From positions 1-27,975 of the forward strand of contig JAODNQ010000297.1 in the NCBI GenBank assembly GCA_025464695.1: a stretch of 27,975 nt of DNA. The letters run 5' to 3'. Below the pieces are notes generated by a model. It was not told where the DNA came from. It made no database searches and worked only from the letters and a program-made list of their open reading frames with translations. Each line of letters begins with the position of its first letter. Within the stretch, counting starts at the first letter, position 1. This DNA comes from Frankiales bacterium. Its GTDB lineage: Bacteria; Actinomycetota; Actinomycetes; Mycobacteriales; SCTD01. Shown piece by piece: positions 14,756 to 20,673 of the stretch. Made by a program: the position numbers and the translations under genes.

Positions 14756-14791
14756 CGAACGCCCGGCCCCCGCGAGGGGACCGGGCGTTCG
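14756..14791 (-). terminator. Strong terminator hairpin after the GlsB-like gene
   Basis: Arms CGAACGCCCGG / CCGGGCGTTCG are perfect over 11 bp and continue into CCCC/GGGG with one bulged A around a short loop. It lies 14 bp beyond the stop of the minus-strand GlsB-like gene and is palindromic enough to act in both directions. Confidence 0.75.
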
Positions 14792-14804
14792 ACGTGCGGT
14801 GGGA

Positions 14805-15086
14805 CTAGACGCGGTGGCCGACGCGCTTGCGACCGGTGACCGAGTTGTACACGAGCAGGGCGATGATGGCGCCGATGACGGAGCCGATCAGGCCGCTCGG
14901 GCGGAGGAAGTCGTCACCGCTCTTGTGGAACAGCAGCGAGGCCAGCAGACCACCGACGAACGAGCCGACGATGCCGAGCACGATGGTCGCGCCGATGCTC
15001 ATCGAGTCGCGGCCGGGGACGATGGCGCGGGCGAGGAAGCCAGCGATCGCGCCGACGATGATCATGCCGATGATGGTTCCGATCAC
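14805..15086 (-). CDS. GlsB/YeaQ/YmgE family stress-response membrane protein
   Basis: 93 residues from GTG 15086, set by CTGGAGG upstream. Three hydrophobic helices alternate with Gly motifs: 1-18 (IIGMIIVGAIAGFLAR), 30-53 (SIGATIVLGIVGSFVGGLLASLLF) and 65-82 (GLIGSVIGAIIALLVYNSV). The loop ARAIVPGRDSM matches the transglycosylase-associated (Tag) family, the usual name for these small inner-membrane proteins induced by general stress. Molecular role is unknown. A basic tail GRKRVGHRV ends in the cytosol. It has its own terminator and a 200-bp upstream region, so it is probably monocistronic. Confidence 0.93.
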   Translation of the reverse strand: MIGTIIGMIIVGAIAGFLARAIVPGRDSMSIGATIVLGIVGSFVGGLLASLLFHKSGDDFLRPSGLIGSVIGAIIALLVYNSVTGRKRVGHRV

Positions 15087-15180
15087 GGGGTCCTCCAGGG
15101 GGTCGTGGGCCGGCGGCCCGTTCGACGATGTTGTGCCCCCTTGCGGAACCGGCCAACCTGTGATCCGTCGACTGTCACCC

Positions 15181-15208
15181 CGGAGAGTGACTTCCCTCGA
15201 ACTCTCCG
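15181..15208 (-). promoter_or_regulatory. 8-bp inverted repeat between DUF3107 and GlsB-like genes
   Basis: CGGAGAGT and ACTCTCCG are perfect inverted arms separated by 12 bases. On the minus strand it falls 80 bp after the DUF3107 stop and 95 bp before the GlsB-like start, so it could terminate the former or be an operator for the latter. An overlapping GTCAC/GTGAC pair lies just beside it. Confidence 0.45.
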
Positions 15209-15287
15209 CGACGCGTAACGACGCCCCCTCGGGCGGCGATGCGCGAGCCCCTGAGCCGCCGGCGGCGTGCACCGACGGCTCCGGGAG

Positions 15288-15515
15288 CTACATCGCGCCG
15301 AAGCCCACCCGACGCTGCTCGGACTCGGCGATCTCGACGTAGGCGAGCTTGTCGGCGGGGACCAGGACGCGGCGGCCCTTGTCGTCGACCAGGGACAGCA
15401 CCCCGAGGTCGGCCTTCAGCGCGTCCGAGACGGCCTTCGCGACGTCCTCCGGGCTCTGCGTGCTCTCGAGCACCAGCTCGCGGGTGGCGAACTGCACCCC
15501 GATCTTGACCTCCAC
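15288..15515 (-). CDS. DUF3107 family protein
   Basis: 75 residues from GTG 15515, with GGAGGT five bases upstream. The sequence VEVKIGVQFATRELVLES, SPEDVAKAVSDAL, LGVLSLVDDKGRRVLVPADKLAYVEI and the C-terminal RRVGFG are the complete DUF3107 family, a small ATP-independent alpha/beta protein found across actinobacteria near a TetR regulator and helicase genes. The function is unknown. The downstream order on the minus strand is an inverted repeat and then the GlsB-like gene. The 344 bp upstream hold repeats rather than a coding gene. Confidence 0.93.
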   Translation of the reverse strand: MEVKIGVQFATRELVLESTQSPEDVAKAVSDALKADLGVLSLVDDKGRRVLVPADKLAYVEIAESEQRRVGFGAM

Positions 15516-15609
15516 AGGTGACCTCCAGGTCGACGACGTCCAGTGGTCCTGGACCCGCCCCGAGGCTAGCCCGCAGGAGGCGGAGCGGACGGCTGGTCCG
15601 CTGACGGCA

Positions 15610-15801
15610 GAAGCCAGGCCGAAGCCAGGCCGCAGCCAGGGCCGCAGCCAGGCCGGCCGCGTGCAGCGCCGCAGCCAGGCCGCGGTCGAGTCGCCCCAGA
15701 GCCGCGGGCAGCGCCGCAGCCAGGCCGCGGTCGAGTCGCCCCAGAGCCCGCGGGAAGGGCCGCGGGCAGCGCCGCACACACGGCCGCGGGAAGGGCCGCG
15801 G
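15610..15801. repeat. Composite direct-repeat block between TetR and DUF3107 genes
   Basis: The 344 bp between the genes (15516-15859) hold no supportable CDS. Three nested repeats are visible: four units like GAAGCCAGGCC/GCAGCCAGGCC at 15610-15654; a 45-bp tandem duplication beginning GCAGCGCCGCAGCCAGGCCG at 15663 and 15708; and an 18-bp repeat CCGCGGGAAGGGCCGCGG at 15748 and 15784, itself an inverted pair of CCGCGG. On the minus strand the 45-bp unit reads in frame as ALGRLDRGLAAALPA-like 15-mers, but the frame has no start context or family support. Confidence 0.75.
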
Positions 15802-15859
15802 ACCGTGCCGCGGGCAGGGCAGCGGGCAGACGGACCGGAGGAGCCCGAGCAGGGGCGGC

Positions 15860-16492
15860 TCAGGTCGTGCGCGGGGACCCGGAGATGCCGCGCCACGACA
15901 GCCGGGCCAGCAGCTCGACGGCGCGCTCCTTGTCGATGCGCCCCTCGGAAGCCAGCCACCAGCGGGCGCCGACCTCGGCGATCCCGGACAGCCCCACCGA
16001 CAGCAGCAGGGCCTCCTCCTCGCTCGCGCCGGTGTCCTGCGCGATGGTCTGCGCGATCGCCTCGACGCACTGCGACGTCATGCGCTCGACCCGCTCGCGG
16101 ACGGCGGGGTCGTTGCGCAGGTCGCTCTCGAAGACCAGCCGGTACGCCTCGCCCTCGCCGGTGACGAAGGCGAAGTAGGCCGACACCGCGGCCGCGACGC
16201 GCTTCTTGTTGTCCGTGGTCGAGTCCAGCGCCTGGCGGACCTTGGCCACGAGGTCGCCCGCGTGCTCGTCGAGGAGCGCCAGGTAGAGCTCGAGCTTGCC
16301 CGGGAAGTGCTGGTAGAGCACGGGCTTGCTGACGCCGGCCCGCTCGGCGATGTCGTCCATGGCGGCCGCGTGGTAGCCGTGCGCCACGAAGACCTCCTGC
16401 GCCGCGCCCAGCAGCTGCTGGCGCCGCGCCTGCCGCGGCAGGCGGGTGCCGCGCGCGGGCGCCGGCTCACGGCGCAGAGGAGGCGTGGACAC
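15860..16492 (-). CDS. TetR/AcrR family transcriptional regulator
   Basis: 210 residues. The N-terminal DNA-binding domain spans about 20-70: RRQQLLGAAQEVFVAHGYHAAAMDDIAERAGVSKP with the recognition helix and the closing VLYQHFPGKLELYLALL. The C-terminal domain (75-205) is all helical (AVSAYFAFVTGEGEAYRLVFESD, ALLLSVGLSGIAEVGARWWL) and would bind an unknown ligand and dimerise. The GTG at 16492 leaves a 19-residue Pro/Arg-rich extension; CAGGCT ends six bases upstream. The same regulator type sits beside DUF3107 in other actinobacteria, so it may regulate itself and that gene. Repeats downstream are not obvious operators. Confidence 0.93.
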   Translation of the reverse strand: MSTPPLRREPAPARGTRLPRQARRQQLLGAAQEVFVAHGYHAAAMDDIAERAGVSKPVLYQHFPGKLELYLALLDEHAGDLVAKVRQALDSTTDNKKRVAAAVSAYFAFVTGEGEAYRLVFESDLRNDPAVRERVERMTSQCVEAIAQTIAQDTGASEEEALLLSVGLSGIAEVGARWWLASEGRIDKERAVELLARLSWRGISGSPRTT

Positions 16493-16534
16493 GGAGGCAG
16501 CCTGCCAGACGGTGCCCGGCTCGGAGCGCAGGCG

Positions 16535-16768
16535 TCAGACGGGTCGGTCGTCGTCGTCGAACGGCACGACCTCGGCCTGCTCGGCGGCGTCGGCCTCGGG
16601 AGCCTCCAGGGGCAGCTCGCGGTCGACCCGGTGAGGTGCGGTGCCGGCGTCGGCGGCCTGCTCCAGGACGTCGGCCTCGCTCGCCTCGAGGGGCACCTCG
16701 GGCACGACCGAGGGGGCGAGGTCGCCCGTGGCCGACAGGTCCTGCTCGCGGGAGTCGGGGGCGGTCAC
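16535..16768 (-). CDS. Small acidic protein with a duplicated motif, hypothetical
   Basis: 77 residues from GTG 16768, which overlaps the stop of the DUF6158 gene (GTGA). It is strongly acidic and probably disordered, ending in VVPFDDDDRPV. A motif is duplicated: VPLEASEADVLEQA (25-38) and LPLEAPEADAAEQA (52-65), spaced 27 residues apart, which suggests two short amphipathic binding helices. There is no Cys or membrane segment. GC3 is high, as for real genes here. No family is recognised. Coupled translation with DUF6158 suggests the two act together, which is inference. Confidence 0.65.
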   Translation of the reverse strand: MTAPDSREQDLSATGDLAPSVVPEVPLEASEADVLEQAADAGTAPHRVDRELPLEAPEADAAEQAEVVPFDDDDRPV

Positions 16769-17004
16769 GCGCCCTCCTCCTGCCCGGACAGCTCGCGGGA
16801 GCCGACCCGGGTCCGGCGGGCGTCGGGCACGCGGTCGGGGTTGCGGCGCAGGTACTCGCCCTCCAGCTCCGAGGTGCGCGACGTGTGGAACTCGAGGGCG
16901 TCGTCGCTGCCGTGCAGGAACGTGTCGTGGCGGGTCTCGTGCAGGTGCGCGAGCTCGCGCTCCAGCGCCTCGTCGGGCAGGTCGGACGCAGGTACGCCGG
17001 TCAC
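16765..17004 (-). CDS. DUF6158 family protein
   Basis: 79 residues from GTG 17004, with TGGAGG five bases upstream; longer in-frame starts at 17079 have no such site. The sequence VTGVPASDLPDEALERELAHLHETRHDTFLHGSDDALEFHTSRTSELEGEYLRRNPD resembles a small actinobacterial family of unknown function with the conserved LxRELAHLHETRHxTFLHGSxDALxxHTxRxxELExEYLRR pattern. Several His and Glu residues are arranged on predicted helices (H20, H22, H25, H30, H39), which could bind metal. It is divergent from the HAD gene across 68 bp and overlaps the acidic-protein gene by 4 bp. Confidence 0.82.
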   Translation of the reverse strand: MTGVPASDLPDEALERELAHLHETRHDTFLHGSDDALEFHTSRTSELEGEYLRRNPDRVPDARRTRVGSRELSGQEEGA

Positions 17005-17072
17005 GGTGCCTCCAGGCATCTCGGCGGGCAGAGCGGGTGGTCGAGCCGCCCCTACCCGGGCAGCACCCTCCC

Positions 17073-17732
17073 ATGACAACAGACCCGCGCGCCCTGCTCC
17101 TCGACGTCGACGGCACCCTCCTCGACACCGTCTACCTGCACGTCACGGCCTGGTGGCAGGCGTTCGAGGAGCAGGGCCACCGGGTCAGCTGCTTCGACGT
17201 CCACCGGGCGATCGGCAGAGGCAGCGAGGACCTCGTCGAGGCGCTGCTCGGCCACGCCGACGACGCCGTCGTGGAGGGCCACACGAAGCACTGGGAGCAG
17301 GTCCGCGACCGCTGCCACCCGTTCCACGGCGTCCCGGAGCTGATCCGGGAGGTCGCAGGGCGGGGCGTGCGCGTGGTGCTGGCCACCAGCGGCAGCGAGG
17401 ACGACACGAAGGTGTTCCGCGAGAAGCTCGGGTGCGACGACGTGCTGCACGCCGTCGTCAGCAGCGGCGACGTCGAGAACGCCAAGCCGGCGCCCGACAT
17501 CGTCGTCGCGGCCCTCGAGGCCGCCGGCTGCGCGCCCGAGGACGCCGTGATGGTCGGCGACACGGTCTACGACGTCCGGGCGGCGGCCGCGGCGGGGGTG
17601 CGCTGCCTCGGGGTGCTCGCCGGGGGGATCGGCGAGAAGGAGCTGCAGGAGGCCGGCGCGGTGGCGGTCTACGGCAACGTGCAGGAGCTGCTCGACGGCC
17701 TCGACGACAGCCCGGTGGGGACCTCCGCCTGA
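17073..17732 (+). CDS. HAD-superfamily hydrolase, phosphoglycolate phosphatase-like
   Basis: 219 residues, subfamily I HAD with a helical cap. Motif I is D11-V-D13-G-T; the cap is about 20-85 (HVTAWWQAFEEQGHRV, AIGRGSEDLVEALL); motif II is S106 in LATSGS; motif III is K138 in AKPAPD; motif IV is GDTVYD with D163 and D167. All catalytic residues are present. It dephosphorylates a small metabolite; phosphoglycolate, sugar phosphates or a beta-phosphoglucomutase-like reaction are all possible. The ATG at 17073 is preferred because it leaves seven residues before motif I; an upstream frame to 16641 overlaps two opposite-strand genes and is rejected. It is convergent with the LURP-one gene. Confidence 0.92.
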   Translation: MTTDPRALLLDVDGTLLDTVYLHVTAWWQAFEEQGHRVSCFDVHRAIGRGSEDLVEALLGHADDAVVEGHTKHWEQVRDRCHPFHGVPELIREVAGRGVRVVLATSGSEDDTKVFREKLGCDDVLHAVVSSGDVENAKPAPDIVVAALEAAGCAPEDAVMVGDTVYDVRAAAAAGVRCLGVLAGGIGEKELQEAGAVAVYGNVQELLDGLDDSPVGTSA

Positions 17733-17738
17733 GCCGCC

Positions 17739-18350
17739 CTAGCGCTTCTGCATCGCGTCGAGGCAGACGGCGAGGGCGATCGCGAGGCGCGGGTCGAGCT
17801 GCGGCTCCTGCACCTCGAGCTCATAGCGGTCGCGGAAGCCCCAGCGGCGGGTGTGGGTGAGGGCCGGCCGGCCGTCGGGGAGCGTGCCGTCGAAGTGGAA
17901 GACCCACGGCAGGGGCACGCTGCCGAGGTAGGGGACGAAGCCCCACAGGCGCCGCAGCAGCGCGATGGTGAGGCTGCGCTCCCGCACGACGACGACCGGC
18001 AGCCCCGGCTGCTCGACCTCCCAGGTGGACCGGAACAGGCTGGCGCGGCCCTTCTTGCGCAGCACCCCCACGACCACCCCGGACGGGTCGCTGACGGTCA
18101 TGGCCGAGCGGATGTCGACCCGCCGGTCGGCCTTGATCTGCAGCACCGGGACGGTCGCGCCCTCGTCGCTGTAGAGCGTGAAGGACTCCTTGAACGCCAG
18201 CCGCTTCTGCTTGGCGAAGGCGACCAGCGTGCCCGGCTCCCCGGCGTCGTCGAGGCTGATCCGGTAGGTGTTCTGGAACGGCGTGATCTTCTGCCGCACG
18301 TGGTAGCGCGGGGCGACGGGGACGGTCACGGGCTCGGGCAGGGCGGTCAT
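17739..18350 (-). CDS. LURP-one-related (tubby/scramblase-like) protein
   Basis: 203 residues from ATG 18350. The domain begins YHVRQKITPFQNTYRI and continues through AFAKQKRLAFKESFTLYSD, VLQIKADRRVDIRSAMTVSDPSG and VVGVLRKKGRASLFRSTWEV, the beta-barrel pattern of LURP-one-related and phospholipid scramblase-like proteins. The segment around 127-152 (LTIALLRRLWGFVPYLGSVPLPWVF) is hydrophobic and may be the buried central helix or a membrane contact. Function in bacteria is unknown. The ATG follows CACGGT by seven bases with no Shine-Dalgarno, so it may be leaderless. Confidence 0.85.
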   Translation of the reverse strand: MTALPEPVTVPVAPRYHVRQKITPFQNTYRISLDDAGEPGTLVAFAKQKRLAFKESFTLYSDEGATVPVLQIKADRRVDIRSAMTVSDPSGVVVGVLRKKGRASLFRSTWEVEQPGLPVVVVRERSLTIALLRRLWGFVPYLGSVPLPWVFHFDGTLPDGRPALTHTRRWGFRDRYELEVQEPQLDPRLAIALAVCLDAMQKR

Positions 18351-18371
18351 GGGGCGGACCGTGTCACAGGT

Positions 18372-18389
18372 CGGGCCGTCGCCGGCCCG
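18372..18389 (-). terminator. Terminator hairpin after the LigD polymerase gene
   Basis: Arms CGGGCCG / CGGCCCG are perfect over 7 bp around a 4-base loop TCGC, 23 bp beyond the stop of the minus-strand LigD polymerase gene and just upstream of the LURP-one start. Confidence 0.6.
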
Positions 18390-18411
18390 GCGTCCACACT
18401 CCACAAGACCG

Positions 18412-19284
18412 TCAGCTCAGCAGCGGCGCGAACAGGTCCCCGTGCTCGGCGACCCGCTGCAGCACGTCGTCGGAGGTGAAGACGAGGTCCTCGGGCGACG
18501 TGCAGGCCCGCACCTCGTCCCAGGTGATGGGCGTCGACACCGTGGGCCGCTCCCGGGCGCGCAGGCTGTAGACGCAGACGGTGGTCTTGGCCGCGCTGTT
18601 CTGCGACCAGTCGACGAGGACCTTCCCGCCGCGGATCGCCCGGGTCATCCGCGACAGGACGAGGTCGGGGGAACTGGCCTCGAACCGCTGCGCGAGGCCC
18701 TTGGCGTAGGCGCTGGTCTGCTCCGACGTCAGCCCGTGCACCCGGGCGTACAGCTGCATGCCCTTGCTGCCGCTGGTCTTGGCGAACGGCTCGAGGCCGT
18801 CGGCGCGCAGCACCGGCTCGAGCAGCTGCGCGACCTCACAGCACTCGACGATCGTCGCCGGCGGGCCGGGGTCGAGGTCGAGCACGAGCAGGTCCGCCGT
18901 GCCGGCCCCGACCTTCCACTGGTGCACGTGCAGCTCGAGCGCCGCGAGGTTCGCCGTCCAGACCAGCCCGGGCAGGTCCTCGACCACCGTGTAGTCGATC
19001 GTCTCGCGGCCCTTGCTCGACCCCGGCGACGGCAGGGTCTCGGTGCGCACCCACTCGGGGGTCCCCCGCGGGGCGTTCTTCTCGAAGAACACCTGCCCGT
19101 CGACGCCGTCCGGGTAGCGCTTGCGCGTCAGCGCCCGGTCGGCGAGGTGCGGCAGCAGCACCGGGGCGATCCGCGTGTAGTAGTCGAGCACCTGCCCCTT
19201 GGTGAACCCGGTCTCCGGGTAGAGCACCTTGTCGAGGTTGGTCAGCGTCAGCTGCCGGCCCTCGACCTCCACGACGACCTTCAC
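18412..19284 (-). CDS. ligD: LigD-type NHEJ DNA/RNA polymerase (PolDom)
   Basis: 290 residues, a complete stand-alone LigD polymerase domain (archaeo-eukaryotic primase superfamily). Metal-binding aspartates are D136 and D138 in LVLDLDPG and D225 in VLVDWSQN; nucleotide-binding elements are KTSGSKGMQLYARV (169-182) and SRMTRAIRGGK. The N-terminus shows LTNLDKVLYPETGFTKGQV, and RYPDGVDGQVFFEKNAP (56-72) is the 5'-phosphate recognition region. It fills gaps at double-strand breaks, preferring ribonucleotides, together with Ku and ligase. No ligase or phosphoesterase domain is fused, so LigD is split here. The GTG start overlaps the ligase stop (GTGA), so the two are co-translated. Confidence 0.95.
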   Translation of the reverse strand: MKVVVEVEGRQLTLTNLDKVLYPETGFTKGQVLDYYTRIAPVLLPHLADRALTRKRYPDGVDGQVFFEKNAPRGTPEWVRTETLPSPGSSKGRETIDYTVVEDLPGLVWTANLAALELHVHQWKVGAGTADLLVLDLDPGPPATIVECCEVAQLLEPVLRADGLEPFAKTSGSKGMQLYARVHGLTSEQTSAYAKGLAQRFEASSPDLVLSRMTRAIRGGKVLVDWSQNSAAKTTVCVYSLRARERPTVSTPITWDEVRACTSPEDLVFTSDDVLQRVAEHGDLFAPLLS

Positions 19285-20234
19285 TCGCGCACCACGCTCT
19301 CCGGGTCGACGTCGTCGCGCAGACCCTTGTACGACGGGTGCCGCAGCCTGCCCTCGCGGGTCCAGCCGGTCAGCTCCACCTCGGCCACGAGCACGGGCTC
19401 GACCCAGACGGCGTGCCGGGCGTGCTCGCGCGGGACGTCGTCGAGCGGCGGCAGCGGGCGCTGCAGCGGCGCGAGGAGGTCTCCCAGCCGCCGCAGCTCG
19501 GCCTGCGTGAAGCCGGTGCCGACGTGCCCGGCGAAGCGCAGGGCGCCGTCGGCGGGGACGGCCAGCAGCAGCGAGCCCAGCCGGCCACTGCGCCCGCCCT
19601 CACCGGGCTTCCACCCGACGACGACGGCGCTCTGCCGCTGCAGGTGCTTGGTCTTCACCCAGCAGTCGCTGCGGCGACCCGGCTCGTACCGGCTGTCCTG
19701 CTTCTTGGCGACGACGCCCTCGAGCCCCTGCGCGCGGGTGGTCGCGAACACCGCGGACCCGTCGCGCGGGAACGACGGCGACGTCTGCCACGACGGGCCG
19801 GTCAGCGCCAGCTCCTCGAGCCGGGCGCGGCGGACGCGGTAGGGCTCCTCGAGCAGCGGTGCGGGGTCGGCGAGCACGTCGAACAGGACCACCTGCACGG
19901 GGACGGCGCGCAGCAGGTCCGGCCGGGGGGAGCGCACGTGCATGCGGCCCTGCAGCAGGCCGAAGTCGGAGCGCCCGGCCTCGTCGAAGGCCACCACCTC
20001 GCCGTCGAGCAGGACCGGCCCCTCGAGCGCGCCGGCGAGCGCCTGCAGCTCGGGGTAGCCGCCCGTGACGTCGTTGCCGGCCCGGCTGGTCAGCCGCACG
20101 GCGCCGCCCTCGACGGCCACCAGCACCCGGACGCCGTCCCACTTCACCTCGTACGCCCAGGCGTCGTCGTCCGGAGGGAGCGGGCCCGCCGTCGCCAGCA
20201 TGGGCGACAGGTCGCGGGGGAGGGCCACGCGCAC
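19281..20234 (-). CDS. ligD: ATP-dependent DNA ligase of the LigD ligase-domain type
   Basis: 317 residues: adenylation domain (about 8-198) and OB-fold (200-315). Motif I is K31-W-D-G-V-R36, where K31 takes the AMP; motif III is FDVL (118-121); motif IV is LEGVVAKK (171-178); motif V is CWVKTKH (191-197). It seals NHEJ breaks. It is a separate gene, followed with 4-bp overlap by the polymerase. The GTG at 20234 follows TAGGAC directly; if that is a -10 element, the second GTG (20228, start VALPRDLSPML) is the better leaderless start. A LigC-type identity is possible, but the pairing with the polymerase gene favours a split LigD. Confidence 0.94.
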   Translation of the reverse strand: MRVALPRDLSPMLATAGPLPPDDDAWAYEVKWDGVRVLVAVEGGAVRLTSRAGNDVTGGYPELQALAGALEGPVLLDGEVVAFDEAGRSDFGLLQGRMHVRSPRPDLLRAVPVQVVLFDVLADPAPLLEEPYRVRRARLEELALTGPSWQTSPSFPRDGSAVFATTRAQGLEGVVAKKQDSRYEPGRRSDCWVKTKHLQRQSAVVVGWKPGEGGRSGRLGSLLLAVPADGALRFAGHVGTGFTQAELRRLGDLLAPLQRPLPPLDDVPREHARHAVWVEPVLVAEVELTGWTREGRLRHPSYKGLRDDVDPESVVRE

Positions 20235-20240
20235 GTCCTA
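20235..20240 (-). promoter_or_regulatory. Candidate -10 element for the split ligD operon
   Basis: On the minus strand GGGTAGGAC touches the annotated GTG (20234) and is six bases before the next in-frame GTG (20228). The 70-bp divergent spacer also holds a second CTACCCG on the plus strand and an 8-bp pair around CACCCGCACGGGTG. Confidence 0.4.
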
Positions 20241-20304
20241 CCCGGTCCGGTCGTCACCCGCACGGGTGTCGACGCGCCCTCGCCCTACCCGTCAGGGTGA
20301 CGGC

Positions 20305-20634
20305 GTGGACCGGCGACGCAGCTCCGTGCCCCCTGCCGACGGGCAGGACCGACGTCGGGGGGACCGGCGGGGCGGCCAGGCCGCCGTCCTGGCGCACCGC
20401 CGCGCCACCGACGTCCGCCTCGACGCCGCGGGCGCGGCCGGCCTGCTGCAGCGCCGCGCGTTCGAGCAGGCGGTCGCCGCAGCCCGCCCGGTGCCGGTCC
20501 CGAGGCGGCCCGAGCAGGCCGCCGTCGTCGACCTGCGTGACCGCGACACCGTCGAGCTGGTGCGCTGCCCGCTGTGCGACGTGCTCCACGACCGGCTGTG
20601 GTTGTTCCGGCACGTCGCGGTCGACCACCCGTAG
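20305..20634 (+). CDS. Uncharacterised small C2H2 zinc-finger protein beside Ku
   Basis: 109 residues from GTG 20305. Residues 1-35 are very basic (DRRRSS, RRRGDRRGG) and probably contact nucleic acid. Residues 38-60 form a helix (DAAGAAGLLQRRAFEQAVAA). The end is a compact zinc finger, C88-P-L-C91, then H103 and H108, matching C-x2-C-x11-H-x4-H, with hydrophobic residues (LWLF) at the usual core positions. Codon use is GC3-rich throughout, so it is a credible gene. I recognise no family. It lies between the divergently transcribed ligD genes and Ku, 39 bp upstream of Ku on the same strand, so an NHEJ accessory or regulatory role is a reasonable inference only. Confidence 0.75.
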   Translation: MDRRRSSVPPADGQDRRRGDRRGGQAAVLAHRRATDVRLDAAGAAGLLQRRAFEQAVAAARPVPVPRRPEQAAVVDLRDRDTVELVRCPLCDVLHDRLWLFRHVAVDHP

Positions 20635-20660
20635 CCCTGGTGCGCGCGCCCATGATCGGG

Positions 20661-20667
20661 TAGAGAT
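20661..20667 (+). promoter_or_regulatory. Candidate -10 element for ku
   Basis: TAGAGAT ends six bases before the GTG at 20674, with no Shine-Dalgarno between. It sits inside GATCGGGTAGAGATC, whose GATC ends form a small inverted repeat. This would let ku be transcribed apart from the zinc-finger gene. Confidence 0.4.
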
Positions 20668-20673
20668 CAGGCC

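Noticed and set aside
14304..14756. Minus-strand ORF across the 50-bp repeats with ETGVDVATRR-like phrases
   Set aside because: The 50-bp period changes frame at each unit, so the apparent peptide repeats are not a consistent protein repeat; no start context.
15175..15777. 200-codon minus-strand ORF through the second repeat block
   Set aside because: It overlaps the DUF3107 gene in another frame and is Leu/Ala/Arg low complexity; DUF3107 is well supported.
16641..17072. Upstream extension of the HAD phosphatase frame
   Set aside because: It runs opposite the DUF6158 and acidic-protein genes and is Arg/Gly/Ala-rich; the HAD fold starts at the ATG at 17073.
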